NCBI GenBank assembly: GCA_038239195.1 | Contig: JBBSEZ010000026.1 | Coordinates: 1-40,318 of the forward strand | Length of the DNA: 40,318 nt | Source: JBBSEZ01 sp038239195 | GTDB taxonomy: Bacteria; Planctomycetota; Planctomycetia; Gemmatales; Gemmataceae | Direction: 5' to 3' | Shown: in pieces, positions 8,253 through 16,124 of the stretch | Numbering within the stretch: the first letter of the stretch is position 1 | How the letters are laid out: every line of letters starts with the position of its first letter | Program-made: the position numbers and the translations under genes | Notes under the pieces: generated by a model | The model's database searches: none | What the model was told of the DNA's origin: nothing | The model's input: the letters and a program-made list of their open reading frames with translations, nothing else

Positions 8253-10673
8253 TCAAGAAGGTGGGCTCGCGGCCCCCGTCACCGCGACCCGAAAGTCCCT
8301 GCCCTCCCAGCGGCCCGTCTCGAGCCAGCGGAAGGTGAAGACGACCTCGTCCCCGACGCTCCGTTTCTCCGTCGGCAAATCGACGAGGTAGATGCCGAGC
8401 CCGGTGTCTCGGGCCCGCACGTCCTGGGCCGTTTGCCAGTCGTCAGCGCTCCAACGGACTTCGGCAGGCGCGAGCACCTCCAGGCGCAGTACCTTGCCCA
8501 CCGCCACGGCCCGGCACGGCTGGTCGAAGCGCCAGAACACGTGCGGGGAGCCTGTTTTCTCGACGAGGTAGCGCTGGGCCGTCTGGGCGGGGGCGTCGAA
8601 CACCCGGCCGTCGTGCAGAGAGCGGCGCAGCTTGACGTATTCGCCGTGCGCCCAGACCAGCGGCATGGCCGACCCGGATGGCCGGCCAAAGCGAAGCCCC
8701 CGCTCGGGGAGGTCGGCCGCGCCCCAGACCTGTTCGGGGAGCAGCCCGCTGTCGTTCGCGAACGACTCGAGGGCGCGCAGCAGTTTCTCCGCCTCGCCCC
8801 GCCTTCCCGCGGCCAGTTCGTAATGGGCGCGCTCGCCGGTCAAGAGGGGCCAGGCGCGGCCCACGCCGGTGCCGTCGTAGGGCGAGCCGTCGGCGTGTTC
8901 CCCGTAGCCGTCCTCGTTGTAGCGGTGCCAGCAGGGCCCGTGCGGCATCTCCACCTTCAAAAGCAGGTCGATGACGCGCACCGTGTTGACGATGCGAGGG
9001 TCGTCGGCCGCGCGCAGGCCAAATCGCACCAGCGCCAGGGCATCGGGGCTGACGAGCTCGGCGAGCCGCACCCGCCCCTCGCCCGGCAGGTGGTTCTTGA
9101 GGTGTACCTCGCCGGCGGCCGGCGAGTCGGCCTCCCTCTGGGCCGGCCCGGCGAAGCGCACGTAGTAGCCGTCCACGCCGGCGCGGCGGGCCAGGTCGGT
9201 CCCCGTCACGTAGATCAACCCGTCGATCGCCGCGTTCCAGGCGTCGGCGGTCTCCCGCAGGTAAGACGCGATCCCGCCCTCGCCAGAGAGCTCGGCCAGG
9301 TCGGCGGCAGCGAGCAGGGCGGCGACTTCCACGGCCATGGTGGAGGCGAAGTAGCCGGCCTCTTCTTCCCAGCGGTCCATCGGCGTTACCGGTCCGCTGC
9401 GGACCAGGTAGCCGACCGCCCGGCGCACCATGGGCCAGAGGATGGCCAGGTCTTCTTCCCCGAGCGCCTTTTCGCGTCGGGCCAAATCGACGAGAAACAC
9501 CACGAAGGCCGTCTCGTCGAGTTGGATGCCGTCCCAGTTCGGCCTACCGTCGAGGAACATGTTCTGGGGCCAGTGGCCGTCGGCCTCCTGGATGGCGCGG
9601 AAGTAGCGCAAGACGCGCCGCGCGTCCTCGTGCCCCCGGATGGCCAGGAGCCCGCCGACCGTCTCGATCATGTCGCGCGGCCAGACGAGGTGGTAGCCCA
9701 GGTCGCCGTCCCCGCGGGATGGGCCCCAGGGCACGGCTAGGCTGGCGACGATGGCGCCGGGAAAGGCCTTGGACTCGTGCGCCCGCATCACCGCGGCGCT
9801 GACGTGGTAGAGGTCCTGGGGATGGTCCTTCGAGCCCTCCAGCGGCAGGAGGGAGCGCTGCCAGCCCGACCAGGCGCGGACGTAGGGCTCGCGGGAGGCC
9901 TCGAAGCCTTCGAGCAGGCTGGCCCGCGCTCGCTGCCCCGCCTCCCACTCGTTCTGCCCGAAGCCCAGCGCGAGGACGAGCTCGCCCTTCGACGCCGCCA
10001 GGTCCACCTCCCCGGTGAGGGCCACGTTGCCGTCCTCCGCCAGGTCGTAGGCCCAGGTCATCTTCTTGTGCTGGCTCACGTCCTGCCACCCGTCGGAGGT
10101 GCCGACGAACCCGACCGAGCGCCGGGCCCAGGGCGCGGAGCAAGCCAGGGCCAGGGCGATCCCCCCGCGCTGCGCGAAGAGCATGGGCACGCCCTTGTAG
10201 TCGCCCACCCGGGCGGTGTTGCCCTGGCCCTGGTTGCCCAGGTGAGGGGCCAGCAACGCATACAGGGAGTAGTCGGCAAGGGCCCCCTTCAGGGGGGTGA
10301 AATGCGTCTGCTGCAAGACGACGGGGCGGTGGGGGTCGGCGACAACCACCTTCTCGATGCGGTAACGCCCCTGCTTGCAGACGTTGGTCAGACGAAAGGC
10401 GGGCACGCCGGGCTCGAGGTAAGCGACCGCGGAGTCGCAGTCCCACCTCTCCTCCGAGAAGAAGCCATCCGCGCCCGCGACGAGCATCCCCAGGTCGCGG
10501 GTGGAGGCCGTATCGACGCGCGGGTAATAGACCTCGGTAAGGATGCCCTGCCCGAGCGTGAACCAGACGGGGCTGCCCGCGCTGAGGGCCGTGCCCACCC
10601 CGGTCTTGTCGCCCACCGCCCAGGACGGCCGACTGCCCGGGGCCCCCGGGGCGAGCGCCAAACTCGTCGTCAT
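8253..10673 (-). CDS. Glucoamylase, glycoside hydrolase family 15
   Basis: 806 residues from the ATG at 10673, which has GGAGA eight bases upstream; an ATG at 10700 is in frame but less well placed. The N-terminal ~280 residues match the bacterial GH15 beta-sandwich domain (WFTLGQGILTEVYYPRVDTA). The barrel follows with YHLVWPRDMIETVGG, HWPQNMFLDG, the acid region WDGIQLDETAFVVF and the second catalytic Glu in LLPEQVWG. A C-terminal beta domain (last ~100 residues) resembles that of glucodextranases. It should release beta-glucose from the non-reducing ends of alpha-glucans. No signal peptide was seen, so it probably acts on internal glycogen or maltodextrin. It is co-directional with the glucose-dehydrogenase-like gene and likely forms an operon with it. 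Confidence 0.93.
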   Translation of the reverse strand: MTTSLALAPGAPGSRPSWAVGDKTGVGTALSAGSPVWFTLGQGILTEVYYPRVDTASTRDLGMLVAGADGFFSEERWDCDSAVAYLEPGVPAFRLTNVCKQGRYRIEKVVVADPHRPVVLQQTHFTPLKGALADYSLYALLAPHLGNQGQGNTARVGDYKGVPMLFAQRGGIALALACSAPWARRSVGFVGTSDGWQDVSQHKKMTWAYDLAEDGNVALTGEVDLAASKGELVLALGFGQNEWEAGQRARASLLEGFEASREPYVRAWSGWQRSLLPLEGSKDHPQDLYHVSAAVMRAHESKAFPGAIVASLAVPWGPSRGDGDLGYHLVWPRDMIETVGGLLAIRGHEDARRVLRYFRAIQEADGHWPQNMFLDGRPNWDGIQLDETAFVVFLVDLARREKALGEEDLAILWPMVRRAVGYLVRSGPVTPMDRWEEEAGYFASTMAVEVAALLAAADLAELSGEGGIASYLRETADAWNAAIDGLIYVTGTDLARRAGVDGYYVRFAGPAQREADSPAAGEVHLKNHLPGEGRVRLAELVSPDALALVRFGLRAADDPRIVNTVRVIDLLLKVEMPHGPCWHRYNEDGYGEHADGSPYDGTGVGRAWPLLTGERAHYELAAGRRGEAEKLLRALESFANDSGLLPEQVWGAADLPERGLRFGRPSGSAMPLVWAHGEYVKLRRSLHDGRVFDAPAQTAQRYLVEKTGSPHVFWRFDQPCRAVAVGKVLRLEVLAPAEVRWSADDWQTAQDVRARDTGLGIYLVDLPTEKRSVGDEVVFTFRWLETGRWEGRDFRVAVTGAASPPS

Positions 10674-10814
10674 GTCGATCTCCGAAGGGCGCGCCCGCAC
10701 CCCGATCGGGCGGAGGCGCGGCGAAATTTGTCGAGCAAAGCGCGTGCCGGCCCGGGCGTTGCTGGAGCAGGCCAGCAGCCACCCGACCGCGCCCGCTTTC
10801 TGGCCCGAGCCCTC

Positions 10815-12011
10815 TCAGCCGGCCCCGACCGGCCGGGCCAGGATCAGTTCCTCCGGGGACGATTGAAAAGGCGTCAGCAACTCGGCGCCCGTCGCGGTCA
10901 CGGCCACCATGTCGCACTGCCGCAAGCCGCCGTACCCGTCGAGGTAGACGGCCGGCTCGACGTTGAACGCCATGCCGGGACGCAGCACGTCGTCGGAGGC
11001 GGGATGCAGCCGGGGCCGCTGCTGGGCGCTGATGGCCCCGAAGCCGACGCCGTGTCCGGTCGCGTGCGGGAACGCCTCGCCGAAGCCCCGGTCGGTCAGG
11101 ACCGACCGGGCCGCGCGATCGACGGCCGAGGCCTTGGCACCCGGGCGCACGGCGTCGAGGGCCGCCGCCCGGGCGGCGAACGCGGCGTCGTAGATCCGCC
11201 GGGCCGTCTCGTCCGGCTCGCCCAGGCAGAACGTGCGCGTGACGTCCGTCCAGAAGCCATCCGCGAAGGAGTTGCAGTGAACGAGGGCCAGCTCGCCGGG
11301 CCCGAGCGTGCGCCGGCCGGTGCGGGCGTAGGCGGCGCCGGCCCGGGCGGCGTCGGGCCCGGACATGCACCAGACGAAACCGCCCACCCGCCCCTCGCCG
11401 CGGAAGAGGCCGGCGCGGAAGCCCTCCGCCACGTCCGCGTCCGACAGGCCGGGGCGCAGGCCGGACGCTCCCGCCTCGAAGGCGTTGCCGAGAACGTGGC
11501 ATGCCACCCGCAGCCGCGCCAGCTCGGCCGACGTCTTCACCGCCCGTAGCCGCGCCAGCGGCTCGTCGGCGGGGACCAGCGCCGCGGCGGGGAAGGCGTG
11601 GCGGAGCAGGTCGAGGATTCGGCTGCCGTACAGATACAGGGCCGAGTAGGGGGCCGGCTCGGTGAAGCCGCCGCCCTCGTGGCCGACGCGGCGACACGGC
11701 CCCAGTTCGCGGCCGAGCTCTCCGAGCGGTCCCCGCACCGCCTCTTCCGTGGTGCGCAGGTCCCGGAGCGAGCCGGGGTGGAAGGTACGGACCTCGTCGG
11801 CCCCGCCCTGCTCGGCCAGTTCGCGCTCGTCCTCCGGCACCAGCAGGACGATCCGCGGCCCGCGCGCCGCCACCGCGACGGAGGCACCGATGACCGGCCA
11901 GTAGCCCGTCAGCAGCAGCACGTCGGCGGGCAGCGTACAGACCAGAGCGTCCAGGCCTCCCTCGCGGAGGGCCTCCTCGATCGATTCGACGCGCTCCAGG
12001 TCGCGTGCCAT
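10815..12011 (-). CDS. M24 (Xaa-Pro peptidase/creatinase-like) family protein with altered metal ligands
   Basis: 398 residues from the ATG at 12011; the frame upstream of this is non-coding in character. It has a creatinase N-terminal-type domain (1-155) and a pita-bread M24 domain (160-398). Of the five classical metal ligands (D, D, H, E, E), three are visible: Asp256 in DGFWTDVTRTF, His320 in TGHGVGFG and Glu352 in FNVEPAVY. The first Asp is replaced by His245 (LVHCNS) and the last Glu by Cys366 (GGLRQCDMV, normally GGxRxED). Activity may be changed, lost, or depend on another metal. Neighbours give no clear pathway. The family assignment is firm; the peptidase function is not. Confidence 0.85.
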   Translation of the reverse strand: MARDLERVESIEEALREGGLDALVCTLPADVLLLTGYWPVIGASVAVAARGPRIVLLVPEDERELAEQGGADEVRTFHPGSLRDLRTTEEAVRGPLGELGRELGPCRRVGHEGGGFTEPAPYSALYLYGSRILDLLRHAFPAAALVPADEPLARLRAVKTSAELARLRVACHVLGNAFEAGASGLRPGLSDADVAEGFRAGLFRGEGRVGGFVWCMSGPDAARAGAAYARTGRRTLGPGELALVHCNSFADGFWTDVTRTFCLGEPDETARRIYDAAFAARAAALDAVRPGAKASAVDRAARSVLTDRGFGEAFPHATGHGVGFGAISAQQRPRLHPASDDVLRPGMAFNVEPAVYLDGYGGLRQCDMVAVTATGAELLTPFQSSPEELILARPVGAG

Positions 12012-12115
12012 GTTCGCCCTCGTTGTTCGGGTCGCCCTTCTCCTCCTCTTTCGTTGCAAAGGTTGTGCCGGCGACCGACCGCGCAGCCCGTCAACCCGGA
12101 GCCATCCTTCGAGCG

Positions 12116-12844
12116 TCACCAGGCCTCGATCGGGTGCCTCGCTACCCACTCCTCGAAGTCGCGCAGCCCTTCCGGCGAGCCGATCTCGTAGAAGCGCTCC
12201 GTCACCTCCAGCCCGCCGAGCTGGCCGCCCACGCTCAGGCGATGATAGAGATCGGCCAGGTCCGACTTGGTGTCGGGAGCAATGTTCTCCCCGATCGAGC
12301 TGGCGCTCAGGGCACTGATGCCGTAGTCGATCCAGTCCATCCCCGCCGGGGGCGCCTCGCCCTTGCGGGCCTTCTGATAGAGCAGCACCCTGTCATCGGC
12401 GAAGCGAACGTTGCCCGTGTCGAAGCGGCCCTCGTTGCGGTACACCGTCATCACCGCCGGCCGGTTCTGCGCGCCAAAGGCGTCGCCGAGCTTCCGAAAG
12501 TCGAAGGGCAGGAACGAATCGCCGTAGAGGACGAGGAACCACTCGCCGAGGGCGCCGGCGTCGTAGGCGCGGCGGAGGGCCCCGCCGGTGCCGCACGGCT
12601 CGGCGCCGTCCTCGACGTAGGCAACGCGCAGGCCCCAGCGGGCGCCGTCGCCGGCGTAGGCGCGGACCTGGTCGCCGAGAACGGCGATGCAGTAGACGAC
12701 GTCGGTGACGCCGTGCCGGGCCAGCCAGCTCAACTGGTAGTGGGCGAAGGGCACGTCGCCGACCGGCAGCAGCGCCTTGGGCGTCTTCGCCGTGCGTGGA
12801 TACATCCGCGTCCCCAGTCCGCCCGCAAGGATCGCACACTGCAT
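12116..12844 (-). CDS. Sugar-phosphate nucleotidyltransferase (NTP_transferase fold)
   Basis: 242 residues from the ATG at 12844, preceded by GAGGAAG; longer in-frame starts run through repeat DNA. The N-terminus MQCAILAGGLGTRMYPRT, followed by KTPKALLPVGD, is the G-x-G-T-R-x-x-P...K-P signature that binds the nucleotide and sugar phosphate. YGDSF near 110 supplies the metal-binding Asp. At about 240 residues it has only the catalytic domain, with no left-handed helix. It resembles RmlA/HddC/MurU-like enzymes making NDP-sugars for polysaccharide or heptose pathways. The substrate cannot be told and no sugar-pathway neighbours are present. Confidence 0.88.
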   Translation of the reverse strand: MQCAILAGGLGTRMYPRTAKTPKALLPVGDVPFAHYQLSWLARHGVTDVVYCIAVLGDQVRAYAGDGARWGLRVAYVEDGAEPCGTGGALRRAYDAGALGEWFLVLYGDSFLPFDFRKLGDAFGAQNRPAVMTVYRNEGRFDTGNVRFADDRVLLYQKARKGEAPPAGMDWIDYGISALSASSIGENIAPDTKSDLADLYHRLSVGGQLGGLEVTERFYEIGSPEGLRDFEEWVARHPIEAW

Positions 12845-12880
12845 CACAAACTTCCTCCTGCAAGGCGCACGGCGGTGGCT

Positions 12881-12903
12881 CGCCGAGCCGAGCTCGGCGG
12901 CTA
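12881..12903 (-). repeat. Copy 1 of a 23-bp palindromic intergenic repeat
   Basis: This is the exact reverse complement of 13749-13771 and contains the palindrome gccgagctcggc. It lies in the leader between the nucleotidyltransferase and exbB. Related sequence occurs at 32092-32174. A REP-like dispersed element is the simplest reading. Confidence 0.65.
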
Positions 12904-13041
12904 GAGGGGGGCGCGAGGCCCTCGATCTTCCATTTCGGGTGCCTTTTCCCCCTGGCGAGGGGGGACACGCCGTTGTAGAGTGTAGGGAGGTTGACACGTC
13001 TCCGTCAAACCGCAACTCCCACCACTCTTCGGGGAGCGAGC

Positions 13042-13743
13042 ATGAAGGCACTCTGGACGTTCATCACGCACGACTGGTATTTCTTCTGGCCGATGTTCAT
13101 CATGTCGGTTACCGGCACGGCGCTCGTGATCTGGCGCATCCTGCTGAACATCAACGCCAACACCAACCTCAACGAGTTCCTCCCCGCCTTCCAGAAGAAG
13201 CTGGAGAAGGAGGGCGTGGACGGCGCGCTCAAGTTCTGCAAGTCGCGCACCGACATCATCCCCAAGCGCCTCTACGCCGCCGGGTTGGAGACCTCGCCCC
13301 AGGGGCTCGCGGCGGTGCGGCGGGCGATGGCCAACGCCATCGAGCTCGACATCGTCCTCGACCTCAACTTCTTGCTGCCCACCATCCTGGCCATCGCGAA
13401 GGTCGCCACCATGGTCGGCCTGCTCGGCACGGTCATCAGCATGATCGGCACCTTCAACGAGATCGCCAAGGGCACCGGGGGCGGTGTCGGCGGTCAGGCG
13501 GCCGGCATCGGCCTCGCCCTCTTCGCGACGGCGCTGGGCCTGCTCACGGCCATCCCGCTGGTGTTCGCCCACGTGCTGTTCAAGGCCTGGCTCGCCACGT
13601 TCGAGGTGCGCATGAAAAGCGCCGCCCAGAAGTTGATCCTGCTGCTCCAGGCCACCAAGCCCGCGACCGGCAAGAGCGCCACGGCCAGCAGCGTCAACGC
13701 GAAGGCCGCCGTCGATCCGGCGGGGATCAAGTCGAAACCCTGA
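13042..13743 (+). CDS. exbB: ExbB/TolQ/MotA-type proton channel subunit
   Basis: 233 residues, start ATG at 13042 with GGGGAG upstream. Three membrane segments are seen: about 13-35 (FFWPMFIMSVTGTALVIWRI), about 112-140 (LLPTILAIAKVATMVGLLGT) and about 152-180 (GIGLALFATALGLLTAIPLV). The second and third carry the conserved GLLGTVISMI and IGLALFATALGL patterns of the family. With ExbD it would form an inner-membrane motor using proton flow to drive a TonB- or TolA-like partner. Two ExbD genes follow directly. A short Lys/Ala tail at the C-terminus is unremarkable. Assignment to ExbB rather than TolQ is by general resemblance. Confidence 0.92.
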   Translation: MKALWTFITHDWYFFWPMFIMSVTGTALVIWRILLNINANTNLNEFLPAFQKKLEKEGVDGALKFCKSRTDIIPKRLYAAGLETSPQGLAAVRRAMANAIELDIVLDLNFLLPTILAIAKVATMVGLLGTVISMIGTFNEIAKGTGGGVGGQAAGIGLALFATALGLLTAIPLVFAHVLFKAWLATFEVRMKSAAQKLILLLQATKPATGKSATASSVNAKAAVDPAGIKSKP

Positions 13744-13748
13744 CCATT

Positions 13749-13771
13749 TAGCCGCCGAGCTCGGCTCGGCG
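13749..13771 (+). repeat. Copy 2 of the 23-bp palindromic repeat
   Basis: It matches 12881-12903 perfectly in inverted orientation, so the two copies bracket exbB. The preceding bases ccattta extend the similarity to the repeat pair at 32092-32174. It lies between the exbB stop and the first exbD start and could fold as a small hairpin. Confidence 0.65.
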
Positions 13772-13785
13772 CGGGGGGCCACCCC

Positions 13786-14493
13786 ATGACCGAGAAGCGC
13801 CGCTTCCTCGACGTCTGGATCGTCGAATCGAACACGGTCTATCAGGAAGTCCCGTTCGCGGTCGTCTGCGACTGGGTACAGCAGGGCCGGCTCCTCGCCG
13901 ACGACAAGGTCAAGCCCTCGGGCACGCGCGAGTGGTTGCGCCTGGGCGGCTACTCCGACCTCGAGCCCTACTTCCCGCGCAAGGAAGAAGGCCGGGCCGA
14001 AGACCAGGCCGAGGCCCTCGAGCCGGTCCACCTCGACTTCGGCTGGAAGCGGAAGCGCCAGGAAGAAGACGACGACGTGGACATGATCCCGCTCATCGAC
14101 GTCAGCCTGGTGCTGCTCATCTTCTTCATGCTCACCGCCAGCGCCGGCGTGGCCAGCTTCGCCCCGCCCCTGCCGCCCACCGAGAGCGGGATGGTCGCCA
14201 ATGCCGAGGGCATCTCCGTGGACGTCAACCTCAACGAGCGGGGCGACCCCGTGTTCGTGGTCCGCGAGGGCGAAAACCAGCCGGCGGAGGACGACAAGGA
14301 CATCGAGGACTTCGTGCGCCTCATGGAGCGCATTCGCCATCACCTGCCGGCAAAGGGCCAGGTCGAACTGACCATCAACGCCCACAAGAACGTCCGCAGC
14401 AAGGTGCCGCGCGACCTGCTCGCCGAGCTGGCCCGCGAGCCATACCGCAGCAAGATCCGCGTCAATTACTATGGCGTCAGCGAGGTCGAGTGA
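13786..14493 (+). CDS. exbD: ExbD/TolR protein with N-terminal GYF_2-like domain (first copy)
   Basis: 235 residues. Residues 6-66 (VWIVESNTVYQEVPFAVV, then DWVQQGRLLADDKVKPSG and TREWLRL) follow the GYF_2-like pattern of a small cytoplasmic module with an EVPF-type turn and a W near the end. The ExbD part follows: a single membrane helix MIPLIDVSLVLLIFFMLTAS (about 98-118) with the conserved Asp needed for proton transfer, then a periplasmic domain ending near VNYYGV. Classical ExbD has only a short cytoplasmic tail, so the extra domain is notable. Its stop overlaps the next exbD start (TGATG). Confidence 0.9.
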   Translation: MTEKRRFLDVWIVESNTVYQEVPFAVVCDWVQQGRLLADDKVKPSGTREWLRLGGYSDLEPYFPRKEEGRAEDQAEALEPVHLDFGWKRKRQEEDDDVDMIPLIDVSLVLLIFFMLTASAGVASFAPPLPPTESGMVANAEGISVDVNLNERGDPVFVVREGENQPAEDDKDIEDFVRLMERIRHHLPAKGQVELTINAHKNVRSKVPRDLLAELAREPYRSKIRVNYYGVSEVE

Positions 14494-15110
14494 TGGCGGA
14501 CTGGAAAGTGCGACACGAGGGGTCGCCCAAGGACGTCGAGATGCCGCTGCCGCAGCTCCTCGAAGGGCTGCGCGACGGCCACTGGGAGCCGACCGACGAG
14601 GTGCGCGCCCCCGGCGAAACGGAATGGGTGGCGATGGAGAACCACCCGCAGCTCGCCGAGGTGGCGGCCGACCTCGAGCCCCCCCCCCCGCGCGAGTACG
14701 ACGACGAGACGCGCCTCGACATGAACGCGCTCATCGACGTGACGCTGGTGCTGCTCATCTTCTTCATCCTCACCACCAGCTACGCCGCCCTGCAAAAGCG
14801 CCTCGACGCCCCCAGCGCTTCCAAGGACGACAAGAAGAAGAGCATGCGCACCGTCTCGAAGAAACAGCTCCAGGAGCAAACGATTTACGTGACCGCCAAG
14901 ATGGAGGGCGGGCGACCGGTGGTTCGCGTCGAGGACAAGGAAGTCGAGCCGCTGCGCTTGATCGCGGAGCTGCGGGGCTTCGCGCGCAGCAGCAAGAAGA
15001 CGGAGATGTCGCTCGAGCACGACGACGACGTGCCGCATTACGTCGTCGTCGAGATCATCGACAAGGCGAAGCAGGCGGGGATCGATAAAGTGCGCTTGGT
15101 GGTGCCCTGA
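14493..15110 (+). CDS. exbD: ExbD/TolR protein with N-terminal GYF_2-like domain (second copy)
   Basis: 205 residues, ATG overlapping the stop of the first exbD by one base, so coupled. Residues 3-58 (WKVRHEGSPKDVEMPLPQLL, then GLRDGHWEPTDEVRAPGETE and WVAM) again look like a GYF_2-type module. A membrane helix MNALIDVTLVLLIFFILTTS (about 75-95) carries the conserved Asp. The periplasmic part has a Lys/Asp-rich linker and ends with KAGIDKVRLVVP-like sequence (actual KQAGIDKVRLVVP), a typical ExbD C-terminus. The two ExbDs differ clearly outside the helix, so a hetero-oligomeric motor with one ExbB is possible. Confidence 0.9.
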   Translation: MADWKVRHEGSPKDVEMPLPQLLEGLRDGHWEPTDEVRAPGETEWVAMENHPQLAEVAADLEPPPPREYDDETRLDMNALIDVTLVLLIFFILTTSYAALQKRLDAPSASKDDKKKSMRTVSKKQLQEQTIYVTAKMEGGRPVVRVEDKEVEPLRLIAELRGFARSSKKTEMSLEHDDDVPHYVVVEIIDKAKQAGIDKVRLVVP

Positions 15111-15159
15111 GCGGCGGCACGGGGAGGCTTACCACTTCTCGAGGGGAAAGGAGCAAATC

Positions 15160-15594
15160 ATGGCGCTGGTCCGGGACATCCTCCAGCGGAAGGGCAGTCA
15201 GGTCTGGACGATCGTCAAAGAGTTGACGGTATTGCAAGCGGTACAGGTGATGAACGAGCACAAGGTCGGCGCCTTGATCGTCGCCGAGGAGGGCCGCATC
15301 GCCGGCATGTTCTCCGAGCGCGACCTGCTGCGGCGCGTGGTCGGGGAGCAGCGCGATCCGACGCGAACGCTCGTCAGCGAGGTGATGACCGAGGAGGTCG
15401 CTTGCTGCACCCCGCAGACGACGTTGGAGGAGGCCAGCGGCGCCATGAAGAACCGGCGCATCCGCCATCTGCCCGTCGTGGAAGACGGCAAACTGCTGGG
15501 CATGGTGTCGATCGGCGACCTGAACGCCTTCCACCAGGCCGACCAGGAACAGACCATCTTCCTGCTCCACGAGTACCTGCACGGCCGCGTGTGA
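15160..15594 (+). CDS. CBS-pair domain protein
   Basis: 144 residues with AAGGAG before the ATG at 15160. Two CBS domains fill the protein: about 17-68 (TVLQAVQVMNEHKVGALIVA, EGRIAGMFSERDLLRR) and about 80-130 (TLEEASGAMKNRRIRHLPVV, EDGKLLGMVSIGDLN). Stand-alone CBS pairs bind adenosine nucleotides or S-adenosylmethionine and sense energy state. It has no fused effector and lies 49 bases after the second exbD in the same direction, so it might tune that operon's proteins; this is inference. Confidence 0.92.
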   Translation: MALVRDILQRKGSQVWTIVKELTVLQAVQVMNEHKVGALIVAEEGRIAGMFSERDLLRRVVGEQRDPTRTLVSEVMTEEVACCTPQTTLEEASGAMKNRRIRHLPVVEDGKLLGMVSIGDLNAFHQADQEQTIFLLHEYLHGRV

Positions 15595-15595
15595 G

Positions 15596-15618
15596 AGAGC
15601 GAGCGAAAAAACCGCTCT
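15596..15618 (+). terminator. Weak hairpin after the CBS gene
   Basis: Six-base stem agagcg/cgctct with an A-rich loop follows the CBS stop, ending in two T residues. It is short and may not terminate efficiently. Confidence 0.3.
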
Positions 15619-15690
15619 TGCACCCCACGAGCCCTGTCGCTATGTTCTGCCCCCTCGATTCCATCCAGGAAGATAGGGGAGGGGAGAGCC

Positions 15691-16080
15691 ATGTACGGGC
15701 GAATGGGGATAGTCTGCGCCGGCGCCCTGCTGCTGGCCGCGACGGGGTGCGCGGCGCTGCGGCTCGGCAACACGACCGTGGAGGTCGGCGTCAAGGTGAA
15801 CGAGCAGGTCGTCAACGACAAGCTCGAGAACGTGGCGATGCGGATCGAGAAAGAGATGCGCCGCCTGGGGCTGGAGGTCGCCCTCAGCGCGGAGGGGGAG
15901 ACGGTCCGCCTGACGAGCACGACGAAGTCCGGTCAGAAGTTCGTCGTGCTGGTGAGCCGGGCGAAGGGCCCGCAGGGGGACCAGACGCGCGTCCACGTCG
16001 ATTGGGACCAGGCGCCCGACAAGGACCTGTGGCTCCAGTTGCTGCTCGTCGCCGGGCAGGCGGCCCTCGCACCGAAGTAG
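15691..16080 (+). CDS. Small predicted lipoprotein
   Basis: 129 residues. The N-terminus MYGRMGIVCAGALLLAATGC has a lipobox LAATGC at about 15-20, so the mature protein would be anchored through Cys20. The mature part (VEVGVKVNEQVVNDKLENVA) is a small mixed alpha/beta domain not recognised from any family. GGGGAGAG precedes the start. It may share a transcript with the CBS gene 96 bases upstream and converges with the peptidase gene on the other strand. Confidence 0.75.
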   Translation: MYGRMGIVCAGALLLAATGCAALRLGNTTVEVGVKVNEQVVNDKLENVAMRIEKEMRRLGLEVALSAEGETVRLTSTTKSGQKFVVLVSRAKGPQGDQTRVHVDWDQAPDKDLWLQLLLVAGQAALAPK

Positions 16081-16091
16081 CGGGGGGCAAG

Positions 16092-16124
16092 AGCGTCAGG
16101 GCGCCTTGACAGCGCCCTGACGCT
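16092..16124. terminator. Hairpin between convergent genes
   Basis: A 13-bp perfect stem (16092-16104 with 16112-16124) and seven-base loop lies between the lipoprotein stop and the end of the convergent HExxH gene, overlapping the latter's last codons. Placement suggests a bidirectional terminator. No T-run follows. Confidence 0.6.

Noticed and set aside
5533..8391. 952-codon plus-strand frame
   Set aside because: It lies opposite the kinase and dehydrogenase genes, which have unmistakable motifs.
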